Notes under the pieces: generated by a model
The model's input: only the letters and a program-made list of their open reading frames with translations
Database searches by the model: none
Told to the model about the DNA's origin: nothing
Shown here: positions 7,469 to 15,607 of the stretch, piece by piece
How the letters are laid out: each line of letters opens with the position of its first letter
Position numbering within the stretch: position 1 is the stretch's first letter
Program-made: the position numbers and the translations under genes
NCBI RefSeq assembly: GCF_008329585.1
Contig: NZ_NPKP01000001.1
Coordinates: 930,001 to 994,000 of the forward strand
DNA length: 64,000 nucleotides
Reading direction: 5' to 3'
Source: Mycolicibacterium sp. P9-22
GTDB lineage: Bacteria; Actinomycetota; Actinomycetes; Mycobacteriales; Mycobacteriaceae

Positions 7469-8998
7469 ATGAACAACGAATGGGATTGCATCATCGTCGG
7501 TGGCGGCGCGGCCGGCCTGAGCGCGGCGCTGGTACTGGGCCGCGCCCGGCGTCGCACCCTGGTCCTCGACGAGGGCGACCAGAGCAACCTCGCTGCGCAC
7601 GGCATCGGCGGGCTGCTCGGGCACGATGGTCGCCCGCCCGCCCAGCTCTACGAGGCGGGCCGCGCGGAACTCGCGGAGTACCCGAACGTCACCTTCCGGT
7701 CGGCACAGGTGTCCGCCGCCAAGGCGGACGGTCCGGGCTTCGTCGTCGAACTCGCGGATGGCGGGCACGAACACGCTCGCCGCATCCTGCTGGCGACCGG
7801 TATGCAGTACCGGCCGCCGCAGGTCCCGGGACTGGAGGTGCTCTGGGGCGGTTCGGCTTTCCACTGCCCGTTCTGCCATGGCTGGGAGGTTCGTGATCAG
7901 CCGCTGGCTGTCCTCGCCGATGGGGACCGGGCCGTGCACATGGCGCTGATGCTCAAGGGATGGACCGATGACATCGTCGTGCTCAGCAACGGCGTGGGCC
8001 TGGAGAACGACCTGCTGGCCGCCGCCGGCATCACGGTGGATGACCGCCAGGTCAGCGAATTTCATTCCGAGGGTGGCGTATTGACCGAGGTTCGGTTCAC
8101 CCAGGGTGCGCCGTTGCCGCGGCGGGGGGTGCTGGTCGCGGCCGTGCTGCACCAGCGCTCACACCTGGCAGCGCACCTCGGGGTGGACTTCGCTCCGGCG
8201 AGTCCTGTTGCCGCGGATGCCATCGTCGTCGACCAGTTCCAGCGCACCACGGTGCCGGGAGTGTTCGCCGCCGGTGATGTCAGCGTGCAGATGCCACAGG
8301 TCGCCGCCGCGGTGGCCAGCGGGTCACTCGCGGCGGCTGCGGTGGTGCAGAGCCTGCTGGCCGATGACGTCGGGCTGCCCGTCCCGCCGTGGCCGGCCCC
8401 CGATGTGCAACAGCATTGGAACGAGCACTACGGCCAGCGTGATCGGGTCTGGAGCGGGCGGGTGAACCTCCGGCTGTCCGAGGTGGCCGAATCGCTGACA
8501 CCCGGGCGCGCCCTCGACCTGGGGTGCGGCGAGGGTGCCGACGCCATCTGGCTGGCATCGAGGGGATGGTCGGTGGTCGCCACCGACGTTTCCGAGGTGG
8601 CTCTGGACCGTGCCGCCGCCGATGCAGGGGAGTTGTTGAGCCACATCGACTTCCAGCACCACGATCTCGAGGTGAGTTTCCCCGACGGTGAGTTCGATCT
8701 GGTATCCGCACAGTTCCTGCATTCGAAAATTCCGCTGGACCGGGCGCGGGTGCTGAAGCGCGCGGCGGCAGCGGTGGCGCCCGGCGGCCTGCTGGTGATC
8801 GTCGATCACGGTGAGGCGCCGCCCTGGTCGAACCACCGCCACGTCGAGTTCCCCGGCGCGGAGGAAGTGGTCGCATCGCTCGATCTCGACGACACCTGGG
8901 AGCGCGTGCAGGTGGGCCCGGTCGAGCGCGCGGCGACCGGACCCGACGGGCAGTCGGGGCACCTGGTCGACAATGTGATGGTGCTGCGGCGGAAGTGA
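7469..8998 (+). CDS. Fusion of thioredoxin-reductase-like flavoprotein and SAM-dependent methyltransferase (509 aa)
   Basis: Residues 1-300 are a thioredoxin-reductase-like flavoprotein: FAD dinucleotide motif VGGGAAGLSAA (10-20), redox pair Cys133-Cys136 in FHCPFCHGWE, and the FAD-contact segment VPGVFAAGDVS (263-272). The usual GxGxxA NADPH motif is replaced by LADGDRAVHMA (149-159). CPFCHG(W/Y)E sequences are seen in dithiol oxidases related to GliT/HlmI as well as in reductases. Residues about 315-509 are a class I methyltransferase with motif I LDLGCGEGAD (349-358) and an acidic ATDVS strand. Such fusions occur in other actinobacteria. A disulfide/dithiol step followed by S-methylation of a thiol is a reasonable hypothesis but unproven. 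It is divergent from the XRE-cupin regulator. Confidence 0.9.
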   Translation: MNNEWDCIIVGGGAAGLSAALVLGRARRRTLVLDEGDQSNLAAHGIGGLLGHDGRPPAQLYEAGRAELAEYPNVTFRSAQVSAAKADGPGFVVELADGGHEHARRILLATGMQYRPPQVPGLEVLWGGSAFHCPFCHGWEVRDQPLAVLADGDRAVHMALMLKGWTDDIVVLSNGVGLENDLLAAAGITVDDRQVSEFHSEGGVLTEVRFTQGAPLPRRGVLVAAVLHQRSHLAAHLGVDFAPASPVAADAIVVDQFQRTTVPGVFAAGDVSVQMPQVAAAVASGSLAAAAVVQSLLADDVGLPVPPWPAPDVQQHWNEHYGQRDRVWSGRVNLRLSEVAESLTPGRALDLGCGEGADAIWLASRGWSVVATDVSEVALDRAAADAGELLSHIDFQHHDLEVSFPDGEFDLVSAQFLHSKIPLDRARVLKRAAAAVAPGGLLVIVDHGEAPPWSNHRHVEFPGAEEVVASLDLDDTWERVQVGPVERAATGPDGQSGHLVDNVMVLRRK

Positions 8999-9013
8999 GG
9001 CGCACCCGGGCGG

Positions 9014-9988
9014 TCAGAATGAGTTGTCGGCCGCCCGGGGATCGTCCAACAGTGGGTTGTTGCGGTGGTTCGCGCGAGCTTCCCGCCGCCAAGGCCGAGC
9101 CGGATTGTCGGCTCCGGTATCGATGTCCGCGAGCGCAATTGCCGGCTCCGCGGTGTCGCCGCACCGCGCGATCCAATTTCCGTCGACGCCGGCGATGCCG
9201 GACTGCGCGCCGACCGCGTTCTCTGGGCATGAGGTCGCGTAACTGACGCACAGACTGTTGGCGCCGGCGTGTCCTTGGACCTGCAGTGAAAAGGCGGAAC
9301 TTGCGCCGTGGCTGGACAAGAGGACGCAATCGACATCGGCGCGCTCGTACTCCAGAAACACCTCGGGATACACCGATTCCATTCCCAGCGCGCATCCGAA
9401 CCGCACCCCGTCGACACCGAATGTCACCGGCCGCGAGCCGGGGGTGTACATGTAGGACTGCTTGGTGAAGGAGAGCATTCGCTCGTCATACCGACAGGCG
9501 ACCTGTCCCTTACCGTCGATGACATACATACTGTTGTGCGGCCTGCGCGGCGATGTCAGTCGGTGCACCCCGCCGATGACGGTCCACAGGCCCAGTGCCG
9601 CAGCGTGATCGGCGATCAGGCGCAGCTCGCGAGTTTGGCCGTCCCAGTCGAATCGTGACCAATCGGATTCGGCGATCGCCCCTGCGACGCTGGACATCCG
9701 TCGCTTTCCGGGGGCGCAAAGCGTGCCTTCGCCGAAATGGATCGCGGTGGCCTCCCGGCGATGTGCCTCGGTCATCAGGTCCCGGACGGTGGAACCTGCG
9801 TGTCTGATCGCCTCAGCGGCGCCGGGATCTGTGGGGCTCTGGACCTGTGCCACGGCGATTCGGAGCCTTCGCGAGGCGTTGGAGCCGGTTTCTGTTGTTC
9901 GGAAGTGTTGCAGGGCGGTGGTGTACGACTCACCGGTCTTATCAGCACGCGCGCGAACTCGCTTTTTCAAGCGTCGGTTCTCGGTCAT
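9014..9988 (-). CDS. Nitrilase-fold protein lacking recognisable catalytic Lys and Cys, with basic N-terminal helix (324 aa)
   Basis: A carbon-nitrogen hydrolase fold is visible from about residue 42 (LRIAVAQVQSP) to 290. The first catalytic residue, Glu87, is in place (HFGEG). The lysine segment reads RYDERML where active members have Y(R/D)KxxL, so Glu169 replaces Lys. The cysteine elbow reads ALGMESVYPE where active members have CYxxxFPE, so Gly202 replaces Cys; the nearest cysteine is 199. It is therefore probably a pseudo-enzyme or a divergent member. Residues 1-30 form a separate strongly basic segment (RLKKRVRARADKTGESYTTALQHF) that looks like a short DNA-binding or ribbon-type helix. 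It converges on the fusion gene; no operon partner is evident. Function unknown. Confidence 0.75.
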   Translation of the reverse strand: MTENRRLKKRVRARADKTGESYTTALQHFRTTETGSNASRRLRIAVAQVQSPTDPGAAEAIRHAGSTVRDLMTEAHRREATAIHFGEGTLCAPGKRRMSSVAGAIAESDWSRFDWDGQTRELRLIADHAAALGLWTVIGGVHRLTSPRRPHNSMYVIDGKGQVACRYDERMLSFTKQSYMYTPGSRPVTFGVDGVRFGCALGMESVYPEVFLEYERADVDCVLLSSHGASSAFSLQVQGHAGANSLCVSYATSCPENAVGAQSGIAGVDGNWIARCGDTAEPAIALADIDTGADNPARPWRREARANHRNNPLLDDPRAADNSF

Positions 9989-10243
9989 CGCTCAGCCCTC
10001 CTCGCCCGCGGCATCGAGCCCCCAGCGGCCATCGACGCCCGAGCAGACGGACTGACTGGCTGATCCGAGACCAAGTCCCTTTGCCTCGCGTGGTGACCGC
10101 GCTGGGTGCGATCATCAGAGGTTGAGCGTGGATCACGCTGCTGGGCATCAGCATAACGACGCTCGGGCGCGCTCGCCAGGTCTGGTGAAAGTTATCCACA
10201 GGCGGCGAAATTCTCTGCGACCCGTCAGTGGGCCCGAGTAGTG

Positions 10244-10259
10244 TAGAACACATGTTCGG
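10244..10259. promoter_or_regulatory. LexA (SOS) box overlapping the start codon of the 13E12 HNH gene
   Basis: TAGAAC-ACAT-GTTCGG matches the mycobacterial LexA consensus TCGAAC-N4-GTTCGA with one mismatch per half. The central GAAC-N4-GTTC (10246-10257) is perfect and contains the ATG start (10252-10254). LexA control of 13E12-family genes is established in M. tuberculosis, so damage-inducible expression is likely. Confidence 0.8.
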
Positions 10260-11883
10260 AGTGTTGGATGGGGCCGCGATTGCGGGGTTGAGCGATGAGG
10301 CGCTCATCTCCGCGGTCACCGCAATGACCCGGACCGAGGCCATGGCCGCCGCGCAGCGGCTGGCGTTGATCGGTGAAGTCGTGGCTCGCCAATGTGATGA
10401 CGAGGACGACGCTGTTGCTCATCAGGTGATCGATGGCTGGGCGTGGGCGCAGGCCGCGGTGGTTGCGGCCTGCAATCTGAACCCGTACGCGGCGTCCAAG
10501 CAGATGCGCATCGCCCAGGCCTTGCGGGATCGGCTGCCCCGGACTGCGGCGCTGTTCGCCACCGGTGCGGTCTCGGCGACGGTGATCGATGCGATCACCT
10601 GGCGCACCCACCTGGTCGAGGACGAGGATGCGCTGGCGTTGATCGATGCTGCCATCTCTGGTGAAGCCGGCGTGTATGGGGCGCATTCAGAGAAGCAGTT
10701 GGTTGGTGCCGTCGATCTGTGGGTGGAGAAGTTCGACCCCGAAGCCGTCATCCGCTCCACACGCAACGCCAAAGATCTTTATGTCGAGTTCGACGATAAG
10801 GACGATCCCAACGGGGTGTCCTCGTTCTGGGGGCGGCTGCGCGTCACCGACAAGAAGATCTTGGAGCAGCGGCTCAACGATCTGGCCGACACCGTCTGCC
10901 CCCATGATCCCCGTTCCCGTGGGGAACTGCGTGCCGCGGCGCTGTCGACGTTGGGTGTGGTCGGCCCGGCGCTGCAACGCTTGGCATGCCAGTGCGGGGA
11001 CGCGAGTTGCGAGGGCAGCGGCAAAGACCCACGCTCGGGCGCGGTCACCATCTATGCGCTCACCGATCAGGTCCCGGCCGCCGGTGAAGACGCCCCGCGG
11101 CAGAGCATGCCGGGCGCGGCGGCGAGCCAGGGAGCTGGACCGGCCGAGACCGGGCCGGCCGCGACCGAGGCGGCGCCGGACAAAGAGGAGCAGACTCCGG
11201 CCGCGGAATCCGAACCGATGGTGCCCGCCGAACCTGCCGCGCCCGCCGCCAACACCCAACCGGCGGCCTGCAACCCCAGCCCCGGCGTGATGCTCGACGG
11301 CGCCATCATCCCCGCCGACATGCTGGCCGACCTTGTTGCCACCGGCGCCACAGTCAAACCGCTCTCCGAGATCGCCGACCTGCCCGCCGAAAGCCGGTAC
11401 CGGCCCTCCACCGCGCTGACCGCGTTCGTGCGGATGCGCGCCATGACGTGTAGCTTCCCGGGCTGCAACCGGGCCGCGCACCGCTGCGATCTCGACCATC
11501 TCATCGCGTGGCCGGCCGGGGCGACCCATCCGGGCAACCTGGCCCCGCTATGCCGTCTGCACCACCTGATCAAAACCTTCGGCGGCTGGACACCGGCAGC
11601 GAAACCCGATGGCAGCATCCAATGGACAGCACCGACCGGGCATACCTACACCAAAGCCCCCGGGGCATCAATGCTGTTCCCGCACTGGAACATTCATACA
11701 CCCATCCCACGGAAACGGGCGATCAGCCTCATCAACGACACCGACCGCGACACCAAGATGCCGGTCCGAAAACGCACCCGCGCCCAAGACCGCGCGCAGC
11801 GCATCAAAGCCGAACGCGCCCGAAACCAACTCCAACTCGCCCTCGAACTCGCCGACAACGACAGCGACCCACCATCCTTCTGA
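10252..11883 (+). CDS. 13E12-repeat family DUF222 / HNH endonuclease protein (543 aa)
   Basis: A member of the REP13E12 family that is repeated in mycobacterial genomes. Residues about 1-260 form the DUF222 domain; an Ala/Pro/Glu-rich linker (about 275-345) follows; then comes an HNH nuclease module with CSFPGCNRAAHRCDLDHL and PLCRLHHLIKTFGGW, which carry the zinc cysteines and the catalytic His. The C-terminus is Arg/Lys-rich. The start is ATG at 10252, inside a LexA box; an in-frame GTG at 10228 would leave the box within the coding region and is less likely. In M. tuberculosis, prophage phiRv1 integrates into such repeats, but no integrase or att structure is seen here. Nuclease activity and biological role remain unproven. 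Confidence 0.92.
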   Translation: MFGVLDGAAIAGLSDEALISAVTAMTRTEAMAAAQRLALIGEVVARQCDDEDDAVAHQVIDGWAWAQAAVVAACNLNPYAASKQMRIAQALRDRLPRTAALFATGAVSATVIDAITWRTHLVEDEDALALIDAAISGEAGVYGAHSEKQLVGAVDLWVEKFDPEAVIRSTRNAKDLYVEFDDKDDPNGVSSFWGRLRVTDKKILEQRLNDLADTVCPHDPRSRGELRAAALSTLGVVGPALQRLACQCGDASCEGSGKDPRSGAVTIYALTDQVPAAGEDAPRQSMPGAAASQGAGPAETGPAATEAAPDKEEQTPAAESEPMVPAEPAAPAANTQPAACNPSPGVMLDGAIIPADMLADLVATGATVKPLSEIADLPAESRYRPSTALTAFVRMRAMTCSFPGCNRAAHRCDLDHLIAWPAGATHPGNLAPLCRLHHLIKTFGGWTPAAKPDGSIQWTAPTGHTYTKAPGASMLFPHWNIHTPIPRKRAISLINDTDRDTKMPVRKRTRAQDRAQRIKAERARNQLQLALELADNDSDPPSF

Positions 11884-11885
11884 GT

Positions 11886-12320
11886 TCAGTTGAGCGCGCT
11901 CACATCCGCCAGCTGGGTGAGCCGGACGCTGTTGCCCGACGGGTCGCGGAACCCGCAATCGATGCCGTACGGCATCTGATGCGGTTCTTCGGTGAATTCG
12001 ACTCCGCGGGAACGGAGTTCCTCGAATGTCGCCTGGCAGTCCTCGGTGGTGAGAAATATCGTCCCGGCAAAGCCCTTCGCGGTGAGGTTTCGGACCTCCT
12101 GCTGGGTGGCCGCATCCATGACCGGCGGGCCGGGCACCGCCATCAGCACGATCGAGACATCATCCTGACCCCGCGGACCGACGGTCAGCCAGCGGAACGT
12201 GTTGTCGAGATCCGGTAGTGAAACATCCTGGCGTACCTCGAATCCGACCTTCTCGGTCCAATACCGAAGTGCAATGTCCTGGTCATGTACCCACAGATGC
12301 GCGCTTGCGATTTTGATCAT
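11886..12320 (-). CDS. Glyoxalase/bleomycin-resistance fold (VOC) protein (144 aa)
   Basis: A single vicinal-oxygen-chelate protein: first beta-alpha-beta half MIKIASAHLWVHDQDIALRYW and second half around FEELRSRGVEF, ending with the typical GIDCGFRDPSGNSVRLTQL. Likely metal ligands are His8 in the first strand and a carboxylate in the second half. The ATG at 12320 is chosen because the frame upstream runs into the AraC gene. It lies 10 bp downstream of that regulator on the same strand, forming a probable two-gene operon. The substrate cannot be predicted. The gene converges on the 13E12 HNH gene with a 2-bp gap. Confidence 0.85.
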   Translation of the reverse strand: MIKIASAHLWVHDQDIALRYWTEKVGFEVRQDVSLPDLDNTFRWLTVGPRGQDDVSIVLMAVPGPPVMDAATQQEVRNLTAKGFAGTIFLTTEDCQATFEELRSRGVEFTEEPHQMPYGIDCGFRDPSGNSVRLTQLADVSALN

Positions 12321-12330
12321 GCCGGTAACG

Positions 12331-12783
12331 CTACGACCGGTCAGCGGGCGCCGTCTTCTCCCCGTGTGCTGTCTTGGACCGGCCGGTCGGGGCACGTCGG
12401 GTATCGCGCTTGACGATGCAGTTGGGCACGCGGGCGTATGAGCTCGCGGGTGGCAGGCTCGCTCGATAGGCCGCGGGCGGCTTCCCGTACGCCCTCGCGA
12501 ACGAGGTGGTGAACGAACCGACGCTGGTCAAACCGACCATCGCGCAGATGTCGGCGACAGATCTGTCGGTGTTGCGCAGCAATGCGGCGGCGCGCTCCAA
12601 CCGCCGGCTCTGCAGATACCCTCGCGGCGACTCACCGAACGTCCTGGCGAACATCCGGCTGAAGTGCGCCCGGGACAACCCGGCCGCCGCGGCGAGGTCG
12701 TCCACCGTGATCGGCTCGGCATACCGGGCGTCTACCAGATCCTTCGCACGCAGCAAATATCGGGCTGGAGGCACCTGCGCCAT
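12331..12783 (-). CDS. AraC-family transcriptional regulator (150 aa)
   Basis: A short regulator with an AraC/XylS double helix-turn-helix at residues about 10-110: ITVDDLAAAAGLSRAHFSRMF (first HTH), then SVADICAMVGLTSVGSFTTSFARAYGKPPAAYR (second HTH with the family signature). There is no N-terminal ligand domain, and the C-terminal 35 residues are basic and low-complexity. It probably controls the VOC-fold gene 10 bp downstream. The ATG at 12783 lies only 24 bp from the 5' end of rnpB on the opposite strand, so the two promoters must overlap. Confidence 0.88.
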   Translation of the reverse strand: MAQVPPARYLLRAKDLVDARYAEPITVDDLAAAAGLSRAHFSRMFARTFGESPRGYLQSRRLERAAALLRNTDRSVADICAMVGLTSVGSFTTSFARAYGKPPAAYRASLPPASSYARVPNCIVKRDTRRAPTGRSKTAHGEKTAPADRS

Positions 12784-12794
12784 GGTGCTAAGGG

Positions 12795-12800
12795 TACGGT
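12795..12800 (+). promoter_or_regulatory. Candidate -10 element for rnpB
   Basis: TACGGT fits the mycobacterial TANNNT -10 consensus, and its last base is 7 nt before the predicted first paired base of RNase P RNA (12808). It sits 12 bp upstream of the divergent AraC start codon, so rnpB upstream promoter elements must lie inside the araC coding sequence. Confidence 0.6.
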
Positions 12801-12807
12801 GATCGGC

Positions 12808-13221
<414 letters not shown>

Positions 13222-13224
13222 CCC

Positions 13225-14685
13225 CTACTTCTTGACGGCCTTCTTCAGCGCCTTCAGGGCGTCGCCGATCCCGTCCTCGGCCTTCAGCGCCACCTCGGCC
13301 TCCTTCTCGTACAGCAATCCGTAGGTGAAGGTGTCCTCGCCGGCGGCGTGCGCGGCGTCGGCCTCCTCAAGTAGATGCGTCCGGCTGACCACACTGTCCT
13401 GGTGATCGCCGAGCAGGCTCTGGATGGTCTTGGCCTTGGCTTCCACCGCGGAATTCCCGGTAGCCGACGCCGTGTAGCGAAGGCGCTTGGCGCGCTTGCG
13501 GATCCGGTGCAGCGACTCTTCGGTCCCGTCATCCTCGGCCTTTTTCGCGGCCTTGCTGACCTTCTTGTAGGCCGCGGCCACACTGGCCGCCGCGGATTCC
13601 TCGCCGGATTTGGCGCCGGTCGCCGACGGCGCGGCCACCAGCTCGTCCAAGGCGTCGAGCAACCGGAAGTAGCGCTCGGAGCGCATCGCGAGCAGCGACC
13701 GGCGCCACCCGTTGGCGTAGCGCTGTTTGTTGCCCTCGACCAGCCGCTCGTGCACCTTGCCGCGCACCAATTCCGGCGCCAGCCCGTCGAGCGCTTCCTC
13801 ATACTTCTCGGCCAGCACCTCGGCATCGCGCGCCACTCCGAGGATGCCGGCCAGGATCTTCAGCTCATCCAGCACCCAGGCGTCATCGGCGAGGCCGAAC
13901 GACTCGTCGGCGAGCAGGCTGCGGATCTTGCGGGTGGTGACCCGCATCTGGTGCACGGAATCGTAGACATCGGCACGCACGGCCCGATCCCATGCGAGCA
14001 GCTCCTCGACGTTCTCGGCGACGGCCCGGCGGACCGGGTCCGAGGACTCGACCGCGGCGGCTTCCGGTTCGGCGGTGGCCAGCACCCTGGCCAGCTTGGA
14101 GCCGTGTCCGGCCGGCACCGCGCCCGCGTCGAACAGCCGGTTCGACAAGCGGTCCAGGATGTCGGGGGAGCCGGCGCCCTCGGCCAGTTCCAGCTCCCAT
14201 TCGCGCCAGGTCTGCGGCTCGCTGTCCGGGCGCAACGCGGCCGCGGTCACCTGGTCATCGCAGAACTCGGCGACGGGGGAGTCATCGGCGCCGAACAGCA
14301 ACGACACGGTGCGCTGGGTGGTGATGCGCGCGACCGCGCCCAGCGGCCGGTCCCGGACGATCGCCGCGACCACATCGCGGATCTCCTCGGGAACGGAGTC
14401 GGCCAGCGGCGCGCGCACCTCGGTGCGGGCGTCCGGGCCCGCGGGCAACTTCACATGCCAACCGGCGTCCCCGCCACCCGTGCGCCGGCGCAGTGTGATG
14501 CGCTTGGCGGCCAGGTCGTAGTTCGGTGTGTCGTAGTACACCGCTTCCAGCGTTTCGGTGGGCGCGTGTTGCACCCTCGACACCACGGCCAGGCCCTCGA
14601 AGGACGGCGAGACCGTGGTCTCGACCACGTCGAACTTCCGTTCAACCTCGGTGTGGCGCGACGCTTTTGGCTTGTCAGCAGGCAT
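13225..14685 (-). CDS. CYTH and CHAD domain protein (486 aa)
   Basis: Corresponds to Rv2226. Residues about 10-200 form a CYTH domain, a triphosphate tunnel fold: the ExExK signature is in HTEVERKFDV near the N-terminus, followed by YYDTPNYDLAAKRITLRRR and WHVKLPAG. Residues about 225-486 form a CHAD domain with conserved histidines in SVHQMRVTTRKIRSLL and SLHRIRKRAKRLRY. CYTH-CHAD proteins are linked to polyphosphate or triphosphate handling; CHAD domains bind polyphosphate. The activity of this one is not known. The ATG at 14685 is preceded by AAGGGTGA; longer starts upstream run across the promoter region. It converges on rnpB. Confidence 0.92.
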   Translation of the reverse strand: MPADKPKASRHTEVERKFDVVETTVSPSFEGLAVVSRVQHAPTETLEAVYYDTPNYDLAAKRITLRRRTGGGDAGWHVKLPAGPDARTEVRAPLADSVPEEIRDVVAAIVRDRPLGAVARITTQRTVSLLFGADDSPVAEFCDDQVTAAALRPDSEPQTWREWELELAEGAGSPDILDRLSNRLFDAGAVPAGHGSKLARVLATAEPEAAAVESSDPVRRAVAENVEELLAWDRAVRADVYDSVHQMRVTTRKIRSLLADESFGLADDAWVLDELKILAGILGVARDAEVLAEKYEEALDGLAPELVRGKVHERLVEGNKQRYANGWRRSLLAMRSERYFRLLDALDELVAAPSATGAKSGEESAAASVAAAYKKVSKAAKKAEDDGTEESLHRIRKRAKRLRYTASATGNSAVEAKAKTIQSLLGDHQDSVVSRTHLLEEADAAHAAGEDTFTYGLLYEKEAEVALKAEDGIGDALKALKKAVKK

Positions 14686-14827
14686 GTTCACCCTTGTTCG
14701 GTACCGCATGTGGCAGAAGTTGTGAACAGCGTGCCACATCCAGGTGAACAACCCCCGGCCGTGCGACGCCGCCGAATCCGGGGGCGTGTGTTACACCTCG
14801 CGACCCCGCCGTAATACGGTGAGCGCC

Positions 14828-15607
14828 ATGACCGCTTTCGAGACGCTGAAGTTCACCCGAGCCGGATCCGTCGTCAACATCGTGCTGGACCGGCCCGACG
14901 CCGCCAACGGGATGAACACGGCGATGACGCGCGAACTCGCCGACGCGGCGACGCTGTGCGACACGGCGGAGACGAAGGTGGTCACTCTCACCGGCGCGGG
15001 CCGGTTCTTCTGCGCGGGCGGTGACCTCAAGGCGATGGCGGCGGCCGACGACCCGGGCGTCTTCGTCAAGGGCATGGCCAACGATCTGCACCGCGCGATG
15101 TCGACGTTCGCCCGGATGGACGCCGTCCTGATCACCGCGGTCAACGGGGTGGCCGCCGGCGCGGGATTCTCGCTCGGCGTCTCCGGTGACCTGGTGCTGG
15201 CCGCGGAGTCGGCGTCGTTCACGATGGCCTACACGAAGGCCGGCCTGAGCCCAGACGGCGGCGCCTCCTATGTGCTGCCGCGGCTGATCGGGCTGCGCCG
15301 CACTCAGGAATTGATGATCACCAACCGGGTACTCAAGGCCCCGCAGGCACTGGAGTGGGGCCTGGTGACCACCGTGGTCCCCGACGCCGACCTGCCCGCC
15401 GAGCTCGAGCAGCTGGCGAACGAGATCGCTTCCGGCGCACGGGGTTCCAACTCGGCGGTCAAGCAGCTTCTGCTGACCAGTTACTCCGCGGGCTATGAGG
15501 CCCAGTTGGAGCATGAGGGGCGCCACATCGCCGGCAATGCCTCCTCTCCCGACGGGAAAGAAGGCATCGCTGCGTTCCTGGGCAAACGAGCCCCGGAATT
15601 CGGCTGA
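14828..15607 (+). CDS. Enoyl-CoA hydratase/isomerase family protein (259 aa)
   Basis: A crotonase-fold enzyme acting on acyl-CoA thioesters, probably in fatty acid oxidation. The oxyanion-hole segments are GRFFCAGGDLKAM (about 58-70) and AVNGVAAGAGFSLGVSGD (about 103-120). At the usual acid/base sites the sequence reads SFTMAYTKAGLSPDGGASYVLPRLIG, where an Asp replaces the second Glu position of classical hydratases; this pattern is common in isomerase-like or alternative-substrate members, so the exact reaction is open. ATG at 14828 is the first start after a TACGGT -10-like hexamer (14815-14820) ending 7 nt before it, suggesting a near-leaderless transcript. Its stop abuts that of panB with no gap. 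Confidence 0.9.
   Translation: MTAFETLKFTRAGSVVNIVLDRPDAANGMNTAMTRELADAATLCDTAETKVVTLTGAGRFFCAGGDLKAMAAADDPGVFVKGMANDLHRAMSTFARMDAVLITAVNGVAAGAGFSLGVSGDLVLAAESASFTMAYTKAGLSPDGGASYVLPRLIGLRRTQELMITNRVLKAPQALEWGLVTTVVPDADLPAELEQLANEIASGARGSNSAVKQLLLTSYSAGYEAQLEHEGRHIAGNASSPDGKEGIAAFLGKRAPEFG

Noticed and set aside
10128-10251. Possible replication-origin-like site (TTATCCACA at about 10192) upstream of the HNH gene
   Set aside because: A single DnaA-box-like sequence with no cluster, no AT-rich stretch and no dnaA/dnaN neighbours; chance match.
10252-11883. 13E12 gene considered as evidence of an integrated phiRv1-type prophage
   Set aside because: No integrase, capsid or other phage gene and no att duplication around it; only the repeat-family gene is present.
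13375-14814. A 479-codon + strand open frame opposite the CYTH/CHAD gene
   Set aside because: CYTH (ExExK) and CHAD motifs are on the minus strand; the opposite frame is a GC-driven shadow.
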